A stretch of DNA of 64,000 bases from Polaribacter pectinis (GTDB lineage Bacteria > Bacteroidota > Bacteroidia > Flavobacteriales > Flavobacteriaceae). The stretch is taken from contig NZ_CP060695.1 of NCBI RefSeq assembly GCF_014352875.1, positions 1,271,501 to 1,335,500 of the forward strand. The letters are read 5' to 3'. How positions within the stretch are numbered: the first letter of the stretch is position 1; each line of letters opens with the position of its first letter. This document shows, piece by piece, positions 1-8,724 of this stretch. The position numbers were made by a program, and so were the translations under genes. The notes beneath the pieces are model-generated. The model saw only the letters and a list, made by a program, of their open reading frames with translations. It was not told the DNA's origin and did not search any database.

Positions 1-427
1 CTTCATTTAAAACAACATTTGCGTCGTTTTTCTTCCCTTTAAAGAATCTTTTAATAATCTCTTGAATAGAAAATTTTTCTTTTACTGTTTTATTAATGCT
101 GTCAGACAACTTTGTTATTTCACTAACAATAGCTTTCTTAACCAATTTACCCATAATTGGGTATAAGGCTTCTACAACTTCGTCTTGAGAATCTCTAATT
201 TGTACTTTAATAGTTTCTGTTATGGTGCCTCCAAAATATTTTGGGAAGTTTTCACGAAGGTCTTCAATTTTTTCATCTACAAGAGGTGACACTTTTTTAG
301 AAAATTTTTCCTTTTGGATAATTTCTTCACTAAGTGCTTCAAATTTTTCTCTATCGTCTTCTAACAGAAGTTCTCTAAGCAGCTCAAAACGATTGTCTTT
401 TTTGTTATCTGCAGCTGGTTTCTTCAT
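1..427 (-). CDS. N-terminal part of a conserved flavobacterial protein, possibly OmpA family (runs off the left edge)
   Basis: The frame is open from the ATG at 427-425 to the window edge, giving about 142 residues beginning MKKPAADNKKDNRFELLREL. It is charged and helical, with phrases such as LEDDREKFEAL, PLVDEKIEDLRENFPKYFGGTITETIKV and VVEALYPIMGKLVKKAI. I recall similar N-terminal regions in flavobacterial proteins that end in an OmpA peptidoglycan-binding domain, but that domain would lie outside the window, so the family is an inference. Its ATG directly follows the TAG of the coiled-coil gene upstream (428-781), so the two are surely co-transcribed and probably translationally coupled. 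Confidence 0.6.
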   Translation of the reverse strand, partial: MKKPAADNKKDNRFELLRELLLEDDREKFEALSEEIIQKEKFSKKVSPLVDEKIEDLRENFPKYFGGTITETIKVQIRDSQDEVVEALYPIMGKLVKKAIVSEITKLSDSINKTVKEKFSIQEIIKRFFKGKKNDANVVLNE

Positions 428-781
428 CTATTCTTGCAACATCAATGCAATTTTCTCTAGCGCTTTTCCTAATTTTCTTCTGTCAGCTTTTTCATCATCT
501 AAATCAGCAAGTCTTTTATCTAAATCATCATTTAAGTCTTGGAATTTATGTTCCATTAAACTTTCTAAATCCGCTAATTTATTTTCTAAATTAGTAACAG
601 ATTCCGATAAATTCTTTTGATTTTGCTCTTTTAATGCTTTTATTTTGCTGTAAATATCATCAAATTCGCTGTTATACTGCTGAATATTTTCGCCAAAGAT
701 TAAGTCTCTTACTGCTGCAATTCTGCTATCTACTTCTTGAACTGAATCTGGAGCTTTGCTTTTTTCTGACTTTTTTTCCAT
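428..781 (-). CDS. Small coiled-coil protein, function unknown
   Basis: 117 residues without signal peptide or membrane segment. From about residue 35 to 105 the sequence is a strongly predicted coiled coil (KIKALKEQNQKNLSES, ENKLADLESLMEHKF, DDLDKRLADLDDEKADR). Residues 20-30 contain the only non-repetitive stretch (AAVRDLIFGENIQQY). The stop codon touches the ATG of the following gene, so it is the first gene of a two-gene unit with the partial OmpA-like gene. Database labels for such proteins are unreliable because of the low-complexity helix. A structural or scaffold role at the envelope is only inferred from the neighbour. Confidence 0.7.
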   Translation of the reverse strand: MEKKSEKSKAPDSVQEVDSRIAAVRDLIFGENIQQYNSEFDDIYSKIKALKEQNQKNLSESVTNLENKLADLESLMEHKFQDLNDDLDKRLADLDDEKADRRKLGKALEKIALMLQE

Positions 782-894
782 GTATTTTTAGTTGAGTTAA
801 TAATTTGGGGAATGTTGGTTAAACAATACAGCCTAAAACTATAAGTTTTAATGCTGTATAAACAAATATACATTAAAAAACAGTTTATGAAAAT

Positions 895-1677
895 CTAAAC
901 CTCAATTTTTAAACCATCATAAGCTAAAAACACATTTTTTGGTAGTTTTTTAGAAACTGCTTCATGAAAACCTAATTTATGGCTAATATGTGTAAAATAT
1001 GTTTTTTTAGGCTTCAATTCTTTAACAAAATCAAGTGCTTCTTCTAAATTAAAGTGGGTTGGATGTGCTTCTATTCTTAAAGCATTTACAATAAGAACAT
1101 CTAATTTTTTTAATTTTTCTTTCTCTTTTGCTTCAATACTTTTAACATCTGTTAAATAGGCTACATCTTCAATTCTATAACCCGTAACTGGTAGGTTTCC
1201 ATGCAAAACTTCAATTGGAGTAACCACAACATCTTGTATTGAAAATTGAGATTCATCAACCAAAAAAGGAGTAACACTTGGCGCTCCTGGATATCTATTT
1301 TCTTTTGAAAAAATATACTGAAAACGTTGCTCTAAACTCTGTAATGTTCTTTTGTCTAAATAAATTGGCATCTCTCCTATTTGGTAACAAAAAGGACGTA
1401 AATCATCTAAACCCGCAGTATGATCTGAATGTTCATGAGTAAATAAAACACCGTTTATAGACTGTACATTTTCTCGCAACATTTGTTGTCTAAAATCTGG
1501 GCCACAATCTATAACATACGCACAATCATCCCAAGAAATTAAAATTGAAGAACGTAAACGCTTGTCTTTAATATCATTAGATAAACAAACAGGATCTTTA
1601 CTAGCAATCATAGGAATTCCTTGTGAAGTCCCAGTTCCTAAAAAAGTAATTTTTAACAGTTTTTTATCTAAATTCAT
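895..1677 (-). CDS. MBL-fold metallohydrolase, PhnP-like
   Basis: 260 residues, the usual length of PhnP/Lactamase_B_2-type proteins. The N-terminal strand FLGTGTSQGIP and the metal motif THEHSDH (residues 80-86, H-x-H-x-D-H) followed by TAGLDDLRPF are diagnostic. Further metal ligands are expected in LHGNLPVTGYR (about 160), AYLTD (about 174) and FTHISH (about 228). PhnP itself cleaves cyclic phosphoribosyl phosphate in phosphonate degradation, but no phosphonate genes are nearby, so a cytosolic phosphodiesterase of unknown substrate is the safer call. Divergent from the gene at 1755, with about 77 bp between them. Confidence 0.85.
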   Translation of the reverse strand: MNLDKKLLKITFLGTGTSQGIPMIASKDPVCLSNDIKDKRLRSSILISWDDCAYVIDCGPDFRQQMLRENVQSINGVLFTHEHSDHTAGLDDLRPFCYQIGEMPIYLDKRTLQSLEQRFQYIFSKENRYPGAPSVTPFLVDESQFSIQDVVVTPIEVLHGNLPVTGYRIEDVAYLTDVKSIEAKEKEKLKKLDVLIVNALRIEAHPTHFNLEEALDFVKELKPKKTYFTHISHKLGFHEAVSKKLPKNVFLAYDGLKIEV

Positions 1678-1699
1678 TGAAACAAAAATAAGATAAAAA

Positions 1700-1731
1700 T
1701 TGACTCATAGCTCACAATTTTAGTACATTTG
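1700..1731 (+). promoter_or_regulatory. Bacteroidota-type promoter for the gene at 1755
   Basis: TTG at 1700-1702 and TACATTTG at 1724-1731, separated by 21 nt, match the -33 TTG / -7 TAnnTTTG consensus of Bacteroidota primary-sigma promoters. Transcription would start about 18 nt before the ATG at 1755. Confidence 0.6.
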
Positions 1732-1754
1732 TTTATATCTAACAAAAATAAATT

Positions 1755-3203
1755 ATGGCAATTTCTTTAAGAGGTGATCAAGAAATTAGTAGTGTACAAA
1801 CTACTAAAAGCAAAGCATTAAGAATTAATTTGAATACAGATATTTACGGAACCTTTGCTGAAATTGGAGCCGGACAAGAAACTGCTCGTAATTTTTTTAG
1901 ATCTGGTGCAGCTTCTGGAACCATTGCTAAAGCCATGAGTGCTTATGACAAAGACTTTTCTGATGCAATTTATGGTATTGAAGAAGACAAACGTTATGTA
2001 ACACAACCTCGTCTTAAAAAAATGTTAGGTCATGAGATTGACTTAATGGAGGACAGATTAAGTAGACAAAAACATCCTGATAAATTATTTTTCAGTTACG
2101 CAAATACGGTTACAACAATAGATTTTGCAAGAAAGTTTAAAGGTCATGGTTGGGTTGGTATTCGTTTTCAATTAGATCCATTAGAAGGCTATAATGAAAT
2201 TGTTTTACACTTACGTTTTAAGGAAACTGATGCACGTTTACAACAAGAAACATTAGGTATACTAGGAGTAAATTTAATTTATGGTGCATTTTACTTAAAT
2301 GACAATCCTAAAGAATTGGTAAAGTCGTTTTACGATAATTTAAATAATGACCAATTAGAAATTGATATGATTAATTTCTCTGGACCTCGTTTTATGTATG
2401 TAGACAACCGTTTAATGAGTTTACAATTACTTAAAAACGGAATGACTAATGCAGTAATGTTTGGCCCAGATGGTAACAATTTATTACCAGCACAAGTATT
2501 ATATAAAAAGAACATATTGGCTTTAAGAGGTAGTTTTAGACCTGTTACAAAAGTAAATATGGATATGTACGAAAAATCTAAAAAACTATTTTTAGCAGAA
2601 AATAAAGTTGAAGAAAGTAAAACACAAGTTATTTTCGAAATTACATTAAGTAATTTATCCGCAGAAGGAAAAATTAATGAACGTGACTTTTTAGACAGAG
2701 CTGAATTACTTTGTTCTTTGGGACAAAATGTAATGATTACTAGTTTTCAACAATATTTTAAATTAGTAGAATATTTTAGTGAATTCACAAAAGAAAGAAT
2801 GGGATTAGCAATGGGCGTTTACAACCTAATTCAAATTTTTGATGAAAAATATTACCGTAATTTAAGTGGTGGAATTTTAGAAGCTTTTGGAAAACTTTTC
2901 TACAGAGACTTAAAAGTATATATGTATCCTTATCACGACCAAGCTTCTGGAGAATATATTAATAGTGAAAACTTAAAAGTACATCCTAGAATGAAAGAAC
3001 TATACAAGTTCTTTAAAAACAACGGAAAACTTGTAAATATTGATAATTTTGACCCAGAAATACTAGACATTTTCTCTAGAACTGTACTTAAAATGATTAT
3101 TGATGGCGAAGAAGGTTGGGAAGAAATGTTGCCAACAGGAATTGCAGAAACCATAAAACAAAAAAGATTATTTGGATATTCTAGATCTAGAGTAAAAAAA
3201 TAA
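1755..3203 (+). CDS. Conserved protein of unknown function (482 aa)
   Basis: Cytosolic-looking protein without signal peptide or clear membrane segment. I do not recognise a characterised family. Visible features are an N-terminal segment rich in small residues (EIGAGQETARNFFRSGAASG, residues about 35-55), a central region with HGWVGIRFQLDP, and a C-terminal half dominated by aromatic and charged residues (YHDQASGEYINSENLKVHP). The length, good composition and a strong promoter indicate a real, expressed gene. The ECF sigma gene follows 53 bp later on the same strand, but its weak TTG start gives no evidence of coupling. Function should be left open. Confidence 0.8.
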   Translation: MAISLRGDQEISSVQTTKSKALRINLNTDIYGTFAEIGAGQETARNFFRSGAASGTIAKAMSAYDKDFSDAIYGIEEDKRYVTQPRLKKMLGHEIDLMEDRLSRQKHPDKLFFSYANTVTTIDFARKFKGHGWVGIRFQLDPLEGYNEIVLHLRFKETDARLQQETLGILGVNLIYGAFYLNDNPKELVKSFYDNLNNDQLEIDMINFSGPRFMYVDNRLMSLQLLKNGMTNAVMFGPDGNNLLPAQVLYKKNILALRGSFRPVTKVNMDMYEKSKKLFLAENKVEESKTQVIFEITLSNLSAEGKINERDFLDRAELLCSLGQNVMITSFQQYFKLVEYFSEFTKERMGLAMGVYNLIQIFDEKYYRNLSGGILEAFGKLFYRDLKVYMYPYHDQASGEYINSENLKVHPRMKELYKFFKNNGKLVNIDNFDPEILDIFSRTVLKMIIDGEEGWEEMLPTGIAETIKQKRLFGYSRSRVKK

Positions 3204-3256
3204 ATTTATCAATTAAACCTTTCTTTAAAAATGTTGTCTTATTTAAAAATGTATAG

Positions 3257-3805
3257 TTGATAGACGAAGCCATTTTAATAGAACAACTAATAAATGTTCA
3301 AACCAGAGAAAAAGCGTTTAGAGAATTAATTTCTATTTACAAAGAACGCTTGTATTGGCATGTTCGAAAAATTGTAATATCTCATGATGATGCAGATGAT
3401 GTTTTGCAGAATACTTTTATTAAAATTTTTAAAAACATAGAAAGTTTTAATCAAGATAGTAAACTGTTTTCTTGGATGTATAGAATTGCTACTAACGAAT
3501 CTATTACGTTTATTAATAAAAGAGCCAAAAAAAGAAATTTAGACATTACAGATTATCAACAAGAAATCTCATCTACATTAGCAGATGATGAATTTTTTAC
3601 TGGTGATGAAATTCAGATTATTCTACAAAAAGCAATTGCTACTTTACCACAAAAACAACAATTGGTTTTTAATATGAAATATTTTGATGAACTTAAATAT
3701 AATGAGATTTCTGAAATACTAGAAACCTCTGTTGGAGCATTGAAAGCTTCTTATTTTCACGCAGTTAAGAAAATAGAAAACTATATAAAAGAAGAAACCA
3801 ATTAA
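3257..3805 (+). CDS. RNA polymerase sigma factor, ECF / sigma-70 family
   Basis: 182 residues with both ECF regions. Region 2 is at about residues 25-90 (DDADDVLQNTFIKIFKNI, then SWMYRIATNESITFI). Region 4 is at about 120-178 (LPQKQQLVFNMKYFDELKY, then SEILETSVGALKASYFHAVKKI, a helix-turn-helix). It directs RNA polymerase to a small regulon. The start chosen is TTG at 3257: the only nearby ATG (3249) is out of frame and hits TGA after three codons. The gene begins a three-gene unit with a membrane protein (3838) and a periplasmic protein (4385), the usual arrangement of ECF factor, anti-sigma factor and sensor. Confidence 0.9.
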   Translation: MIDEAILIEQLINVQTREKAFRELISIYKERLYWHVRKIVISHDDADDVLQNTFIKIFKNIESFNQDSKLFSWMYRIATNESITFINKRAKKRNLDITDYQQEISSTLADDEFFTGDEIQIILQKAIATLPQKQQLVFNMKYFDELKYNEISEILETSVGALKASYFHAVKKIENYIKEETN

Positions 3806-3837
3806 ACCTTTTTATAAAAATTAGGTCTAAAGAATGT

Positions 3838-4383
3838 ATGGAAACAAATAGTACAAATAGCGAAAATTATTTAAAATCGGTTTTAAAAAACAAAACAGGT
3901 TTTACAACACCAGAAAATTATTTTTCTGATGCTGAAAATCGTTTTTCTAGTTTTTTATCTGAAGAGAAATTACCAGATAATGGCGCTTTTATAACACCAG
4001 ATTCTTATTTCGATAATTTAGAAGATCTTATTTTAAGTAAAACTACATCCACTGAAAAAGAAGTTAAAGTAATTTCACTTAAACAAAAAGTATTAAAATT
4101 TATTCCTATTGCAGCAGCGGCATGTATAGCTTTGTTTATAGGCTTAAATTCTTTTATTTTTAGTAATTCAGAAAATATTTCTTTTGATGATTTAGCAGAT
4201 ATAGAAATTGAAAACTGGATTGAAAATAACACAAGTTTAATTAGTAATGATGATCTTGCTTTTGCATATACAAATATAGATTTTGATGAATCTGATATGG
4301 TTCCTAATTCAATTACAAAAGATGAAATTGAAAATTATTTGAGTAATGAAGACAATATATCATTAATACTAGAAAATGATTAA
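3838..4383 (+). CDS. Single-pass membrane protein, probable anti-sigma factor
   Basis: 181 residues. One membrane helix at about residues 88-108 (FIPIAAAACIALFIGLNSF) separates an N-terminal part from an acidic C-terminal part. Without a signal peptide, the N terminus is expected in the cytosol, as in ECF anti-sigma factors. The N-terminal part carries two copies of a short motif, TTPENYFSDAE (about 23-33) and ITPDSYFDNLE (about 52-62), which may be the sigma-binding element. No zinc-binding HxxxCxxC of the ZAS class is present. The assignment rests on position between the sigma gene and the secreted sensor-like gene; it ends 1 bp before the next ATG. Confidence 0.65.
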   Translation: METNSTNSENYLKSVLKNKTGFTTPENYFSDAENRFSSFLSEEKLPDNGAFITPDSYFDNLEDLILSKTTSTEKEVKVISLKQKVLKFIPIAAAACIALFIGLNSFIFSNSENISFDDLADIEIENWIENNTSLISNDDLAFAYTNIDFDESDMVPNSITKDEIENYLSNEDNISLILEND

Positions 4384-4384
4384 A

Positions 4385-4852
4385 ATGAAAAAAATAACAC
4401 TTTTATTAACCTTTATATTTTTCACAAATCTTGCAGTAAACTCGCAAGACAAAGGAAATAAAGGAGAAAGAAACGAAAAAATTAAAGCTCTAAAAATTGC
4501 TTTTTTAACAGAGAAGTTAAAATTAACAACTACTGAAGCTCAAAAATTTTGGCCAGTTTATAATAAGTATGATGCTAAAATTTATCAACTAGAAAGATTA
4601 GAGAAACATAAGTTAGTTTCAAAAATTAGAAAAGAAGGAGGTATAGAAGCTATTTCTGAAGAAGAAGCAAAAGCTGCTTTTCTAAAAATTAAAGAAATTG
4701 ATAGTAAAGTTTACTCTATAAAAATGGAGTTTGATAAAAAACTGTCAGAAATTATTACCTACAAGAAAATTTTAACCCTAAAAACTTCTGAAAAAGATTT
4801 CATTAGAAATTTAATGAAAAAATACAGAAAAAAGAAGGAAAATAAAAATTAA
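4385..4852 (+). CDS. Periplasmic Spy/CpxP-like protein, putative sensor of the ECF system
   Basis: About 155 residues with a signal peptide (MKKITLLLTFIFFTNLAVNS, cleavage before QDKG). The start at 4385 is preferred over the ATG at 4376 because the latter adds MIK and overlaps the upstream stop. The mature protein is helical and basic, with FLTEKLKLTTTEAQKFWPVYNKY, a variant of the LTxxQ-like motif of Spy/CpxP periplasmic chaperones. Flavobacterial homologues beside ECF genes are often labelled sensor of ECF-type sigma factor. By analogy it may report on envelope stress. A strong terminator follows. Confidence 0.7.
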   Translation: MKKITLLLTFIFFTNLAVNSQDKGNKGERNEKIKALKIAFLTEKLKLTTTEAQKFWPVYNKYDAKIYQLERLEKHKLVSKIRKEGGIEAISEEEAKAAFLKIKEIDSKVYSIKMEFDKKLSEIITYKKILTLKTSEKDFIRNLMKKYRKKKENKN

Positions 4853-4871
4853 TAAAAATTTAGAGGACAAT

Positions 4872-4902
4872 AAAAAAGGAAGCAAATTTGCTTCCTTTTT
4901 TA
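4872..4902 (+). terminator. Rho-independent terminator after the ECF operon
   Basis: GGAAGCAAATTTGCTTCC is a perfect palindrome preceded by A6 and followed by T6, so it can serve both the ECF operon (+) and the convergent small gene at 4903-5097 (-). Confidence 0.85.
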
Positions 4903-5097
4903 TTACCTAACTAATGCCATACAAGAATATAACTCTGGTTTGTTTGCTGTAAATTGCTTTAACCAAATAGTCAATTCTTCTATTTCATACGGTAAAAGTC
5001 TACTTAAGGACTTTTCTAATTCTTTACAAAATAACTCCGAATTAAAACTTACTTTTTTTAGTACAGTTTTAGTGTACTCAAACATTGCTCTAGCCAT
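4903..5097 (-). CDS. Small conserved flavobacterial protein, function unknown
   Basis: 64 residues beginning MARAMFEYTKTVLKKVSF. No signal peptide. The pattern FCKELEKSLSRLLPYEIEELTIWLKQF predicts two amphipathic helices. I recall near-identical small proteins in many Flavobacteriaceae, always uncharacterised, which argues that this is a true gene rather than a chance frame. It ends directly at a bidirectional terminator. A longer overlapping frame on the other strand is its shadow. Confidence 0.75.
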   Translation of the reverse strand: MARAMFEYTKTVLKKVSFNSELFCKELEKSLSRLLPYEIEELTIWLKQFTANKPELYSCMALVR

Positions 5098-5170
5098 TTT
5101 TAAAAAATTTAATCTAAAGATATAACGTTAACTATATCGTTTTAGTATCTACAATCAAATTTAATAAAAA

Positions 5171-5197
5171 AACCATCATCTTGTTAGATGATGGCCT
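5171..5197 (-). terminator. Rho-independent terminator for the gene at 5225-5485
   Basis: Read on the minus strand: CCATCATC, 6-nt loop, GATGATGG, then a T-rich run. It lies about 30 nt downstream of the stop codon at 5225. Confidence 0.8.
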
Positions 5198-5224
5198 TAA
5201 AAATTGTTTAAAAAAGTGTTAAGA

Positions 5225-5485
5225 TTATAATTTGTTAATCTTTTCTACTAAACCTTTTGCTTTAGTTTCTAACTCTTCGTTAATAGCTTTAAAATGTGCT
5301 TTTTTGTTTTCTACACCTGGTGCATTTATTTTAGCAACCAAATTATCGAAAGTCTCAATAGCTTCATCTATAATTTCATCTCCTTTTTTAGGTTCGTTTT
5401 TTAAAACAGAAACGTCTAATGCATATTCTATAACATCCCCTAATACGTAATTAATATCTTTTTTTAAGTTTTTTATACTTGCCAT
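5225..5485 (-). CDS. Small conserved helical protein, function unknown
   Basis: 86 residues, MASIKNLKKDINYVLGDVIE at the N terminus, all-helical by composition, no signal peptide. The N-terminal lysine-rich stretch and the acidic middle (EPKKGDEIIDEAIETFDNLV) recur in uncharacterised flavobacterial proteins I recognise by pattern only. It has its own terminator (5171-5197) and lies 39 bp downstream of the HAD phosphatase gene, so it may be the last gene of the kdsB-HAD transcript. Confidence 0.7.
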   Translation of the reverse strand: MASIKNLKKDINYVLGDVIEYALDVSVLKNEPKKGDEIIDEAIETFDNLVAKINAPGVENKKAHFKAINEELETKAKGLVEKINKL

Positions 5486-5524
5486 AATCTTATTTATTTA
5501 AAGGTGCAAATTTAGGTTATTTAT

Positions 5525-6217
5525 TTAAAAGAGCGGTAAAACTTCTTTTATATTTAAAACTGTTTTATAATTAGATGTAAATTGCTCTTCATCTGTAACT
5601 TCTTCATGAGCCCAAGTTGTATGAAATGGAACATGAATTGCTTCCGAACCAATCTCAATTAATGGTAATATGTCTGATTTTAAAGAATTACCAATCATTA
5701 ATAATTCTGATGGATGAATATCTAAATGTTTTACTAATTTTTGATAATCTTTTGCTTTCTTATCACTCATTACCTCTATATGATGAAAGTATTTTAGCAA
5801 ATTAGATTTTTCTAACTTCCTTTCTTGGTCTAATAAATCTCCTTTTGTAGCTACAATTAATTTATATTTTCCTTGTAGCTTTTCTAAAACCTCTTCTACT
5901 CCATCCAATAATTCTATTGGCTTTTCTAACATTTCTTTACCAATATTTAAAATCTTCTCTAAAGTTTTTGGGTTGATTTTATAATTAGATAATTCTAACG
6001 CAGATTCTATCATAGACAATACAAAACCTTTAACTCCATAACCATAGAATTTTAAATTTTCTATTTCTTTCATAAAAAGTTCTTGGTCAATTTTATTTTT
6101 GGTTTCATATTTAGAAAGCAATTCTGCAAATTCATTTTCTGCTTCTCTAAAATACGTTTCATTTACCCACAAAGTATCATCAGCATCAAAAGCAATCACT
6201 TTTATATTATTATACAT
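5525..6217 (-). CDS. HAD-superfamily hydrolase (phosphatase)
   Basis: 230 residues. Motif I is FDADDTLWVNE (residues 10-20, nucleophile Asp11 and acid/base Asp13). Motif II is the threonine in VATKGDL (about residue 124). Motif III/IV is the lysine in SDKKAKDYQ plus MIGNSLKSDILP (about 173-184). The cap between motifs I and II is helical, typical of subfamily I HAD phosphatases. Substrate unknown. It lies 7 bp after kdsB and is probably co-transcribed; since kdsB activates Kdo, a role in sugar-phosphate or nucleotide-sugar metabolism is conceivable, but the true Kdo-8-phosphate phosphatase KdsC is shorter and capless. Confidence 0.85.
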   Translation of the reverse strand: MYNNIKVIAFDADDTLWVNETYFREAENEFAELLSKYETKNKIDQELFMKEIENLKFYGYGVKGFVLSMIESALELSNYKINPKTLEKILNIGKEMLEKPIELLDGVEEVLEKLQGKYKLIVATKGDLLDQERKLEKSNLLKYFHHIEVMSDKKAKDYQKLVKHLDIHPSELLMIGNSLKSDILPLIEIGSEAIHVPFHTTWAHEEVTDEEQFTSNYKTVLNIKEVLPLF

Positions 6218-6224
6218 TGATGAA

Positions 6225-6959
6225 TTATTTTATTCCTAAATATTTTTTTGCTTTCTCTAAATCTTCTGGAGTATCTATTCCAACAGCTTCCACATCTGTT
6301 TCCACCATTTTAATTTTCTTACCAATCTCTTGATATCTAATTGCTTCAATTTTTTCTGAAGCTTCTAAAGGTGTTATTGGCGTATTATAAAAATCTAATA
6401 AAGCTTGCTTTCTAAAAGCATATACACCTTTATGTTTGTAATATTTTACGTTTATTTCTTTATCTCTATGATATGGAATAACACTTCTAGAAAAATAAAT
6501 GGCTAAATTATCTATATCTGTAATTACCTTAACATTATTAGGGTTTTCGACATCTTCTTTATTGGTAATTTGTACTTTTAATGACGCTAAATCAATTTCT
6601 TTTTTTGCATCATTTTTAAAAACGTCTATTAGTTTAGATAAAGATATTTCGTCTATAAATGGTTCATCTCCTTGAACATTAATTACGATATCTGCATCTA
6701 TATTTTCTACAGCTTCTGCAATTCTGTCTGAACCACATTCGTGTTCTTTCTTACTCATAATTGCTTTTCCTCCAGCATTAGAAATTACATTAAAAATAAT
6801 GTCAGAATCTGTTACTACGTAAACATCATCAAATAAATTAGTATTTAATGCAGCTTCATAAGTTCTTAAAATAACAGATTTACCTCCTAAATCTTTCATT
6901 AATTTCCCTGGAAAACGAGATGCACTATAACGTGCAGGAATCATTGCAATTATCTTCAT
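6225..6959 (-). CDS. kdsB: 3-deoxy-manno-octulosonate cytidylyltransferase (CMP-Kdo synthetase)
   Basis: 244 residues, normal length. It transfers CMP from CTP to Kdo, the step that activates Kdo for lipopolysaccharide inner-core synthesis in the cytosol. Sequence signs: N-terminal nucleotide-binding motif [16 protein letters not shown] (residues 5-20), VVTDSD (about 48), [17 protein letters not shown] (about 69-85), [12 protein letters not shown] (about 92-103), and [15 protein letters not shown] (about 178). Followed 7 bp later by the HAD phosphatase gene. Confidence 0.95.
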   Translation of the reverse strand: MKIIAMIPARYSASRFPGKLMKDLGGKSVILRTYEAALNTNLFDDVYVVTDSDIIFNVISNAGGKAIMSKKEHECGSDRIAEAVENIDADIVINVQGDEPFIDEISLSKLIDVFKNDAKKEIDLASLKVQITNKEDVENPNNVKVITDIDNLAIYFSRSVIPYHRDKEINVKYYKHKGVYAFRKQALLDFYNTPITPLEASEKIEAIRYQEIGKKIKMVETDVEAVGIDTPEDLEKAKKYLGIK

Positions 6960-7037
6960 AAATGGTTTTTAATAGCATCAAAGATAATATTTAATTGGAT
7001 AGAGTTAATCTTGAAGGAGCTATTTTTATAATTTTGA

Positions 7038-7229
<192 letters not shown>

Positions 7230-7246
7230 TTGATTAAAAAATAAAT

Positions 7247-7280
7247 AAAGGTTTAAGAAAAATTTCTTGAACCTTTTTTT
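7247..7280. terminator. Bidirectional terminator
   Basis: AAGGTTTAAGAAA paired with TTTCTTGAACCTT (one mismatch), flanked by A and T7 runs, between the convergent Lmo0937-like and manA genes. Confidence 0.8.
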
Positions 7281-8256
7281 ATTTTATATAAATTTCTAAT
7301 AATTCTGATTTTTTATCTGAAGTAATTACCAAATCTTTCATACAAGCTGGTACTAATAGGGTTTCTCCCACCTGAAGTTGCTCTAATTGATTTTCATATT
7401 TAATCTCCACGTTACCTTCTACACACATATAAATTACAAAACTATCTTTTTCTTTGTGACTTAATGAAACACTTCCAAACACAGGTAAAACATTTGTAAT
7501 AAAATAAGGACATGAAACTATTTCTGTAATGCTATTTTGTTCTTTAGAATATAATGATTTGTAAGATTCTTTAGCATTGTAATCTATGGCATCTATAGCT
7601 TCTTCTGTATGTAAATCTCTGTACGATCCATCTAAATTAGGTCTGTCCCAATCATAAACTCTGTAAGTAATATCTGAAGTTTGCTGAATTTCTGCTAATA
7701 AAACCCCTGCCCCAATTGCATGTATGGTTCCAGTAGGAATAAAATAAGTGTCTCCTTTTTTTACTTCATCTACATTTAAAATATTCAACAAAGATTTATT
7801 TTCTAAATGGTGCAAATATTCTTCTTTGTCAGATTTATTTTTAAAACCAACAATTAAGTTGGAAAACTTATCTGCTTGCATAACATACCACATTTCGGTT
7901 TTACCAAAAGAGTTGTGACGTTTTTTTGCTAGATCATCATTTGGGTGCACTTGAATACTTAAGGCTTTTTTTGCGTCTATAAATTTTATTAAAAGAGGAA
8001 AATTTTGTCCAAAATGTTTAAAAACCTTCTCTCCTACTAAATTAGATGTATATGTACATATTAGCTCTTTTAAAGTCTTGTTTTTTAAAATGCCATTAGA
8101 AACTATAGACACATTATCTTCTACATCAGAAATCTCCCAACTTTCACCAATATTATTTTTTTGTGATTTTTTATTTAAAATTGAAGATAATTTTTTTCCT
8201 CCCCAAATTTTCTCTTTTAGGATTGGTTCAAATTTAAGTAGTTGATTTATTTTCAT
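7279..8256 (-). CDS. manA: Mannose-6-phosphate isomerase, class I
   Basis: About 325 residues. It interconverts mannose 6-phosphate and fructose 6-phosphate in the cytosol, feeding GDP-mannose and polysaccharide synthesis. Cupin metal motifs are visible: QVHPNDDLA (about residue 100), GKTEMWYVM (about 115), IPTGTIHAIGAG (about 170-181) and the catalytic Arg in TYRVYDWDR (about 200). N-terminal FEPILKEKIWGGKKL is typical of the short bacterial class I type. The ATG at 8256 is preferred to a TTG two codons upstream. Confidence 0.93.
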   Translation of the reverse strand: MKINQLLKFEPILKEKIWGGKKLSSILNKKSQKNNIGESWEISDVEDNVSIVSNGILKNKTLKELICTYTSNLVGEKVFKHFGQNFPLLIKFIDAKKALSIQVHPNDDLAKKRHNSFGKTEMWYVMQADKFSNLIVGFKNKSDKEEYLHHLENKSLLNILNVDEVKKGDTYFIPTGTIHAIGAGVLLAEIQQTSDITYRVYDWDRPNLDGSYRDLHTEEAIDAIDYNAKESYKSLYSKEQNSITEIVSCPYFITNVLPVFGSVSLSHKEKDSFVIYMCVEGNVEIKYENQLEQLQVGETLLVPACMKDLVITSDKKSELLEIYIK

Positions 8257-8310
8257 TAACAATAATTAGAATACGAATTTACAAGGAATATTTTAAAAAA
8301 TAAAAAACAA

Positions 8311-8724
8311 TTACTCGCCAGAATAACTCACAAAATTTCTTGGAGTTTCGTACAAAGTAATTTTTAAATCTAAATGATCTGGAAGTAATTTTCTTAATTT
8401 ATTATAAATAACAACAGAAATATTTTCCGCAGTTGGGTTTAAGTCCATAAATTCAGGAACTTCAACATTTAAGTTTTTATGATCAAATGCATCTTCAATT
8501 TCTAACTTTATATGATTTCTTAAAACACCCAAATCAAACACATAACCAGTTTCTTCATCTATTTCTCCAGTTAGAGAAACAATAAGTTCATAGTTATGGC
8601 CATGAAAATTAGGATTACTACACTTGCTAAAAACGGCAGTGTTTTTTTCGTCAGTCCAATCTTTTCTATACAATCTATGAGCTGCATTAAAATGCGCTTT
8701 TCTATGAACCGAAACTCTAGGCAT
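8311..8724 (-). CDS. 6-pyruvoyl-tetrahydropterin synthase / QueD-family protein
   Basis: 137 residues. Zinc ligands are in HFNAAHRL (His at about 11 and 16) and HGHNYEL (about 41-43), with the active-site Cys in FSKCSNPNFHG. The C-terminal ETPRNFVSYSGE resembles the substrate-anchoring Glu strand of the family. It would form 6-carboxytetrahydropterin in the queuosine/7-deazaguanine pathway or pyruvoyl-tetrahydropterin; the sequence alone does not separate the two. It overlaps idi by 8 bp, so the two are translationally coupled. No other queuosine gene is in the window. Confidence 0.88.
   Translation of the reverse strand: MPRVSVHRKAHFNAAHRLYRKDWTDEKNTAVFSKCSNPNFHGHNYELIVSLTGEIDEETGYVFDLGVLRNHIKLEIEDAFDHKNLNVEVPEFMDLNPTAENISVVIYNKLRKLLPDHLDLKITLYETPRNFVSYSGE

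Noticed and set aside
222..620. 132-codon plus-strand frame at the left edge
   Set aside because: Serine/phenylalanine-rich shadow of two lysine/glutamate-rich genes on the minus strand.
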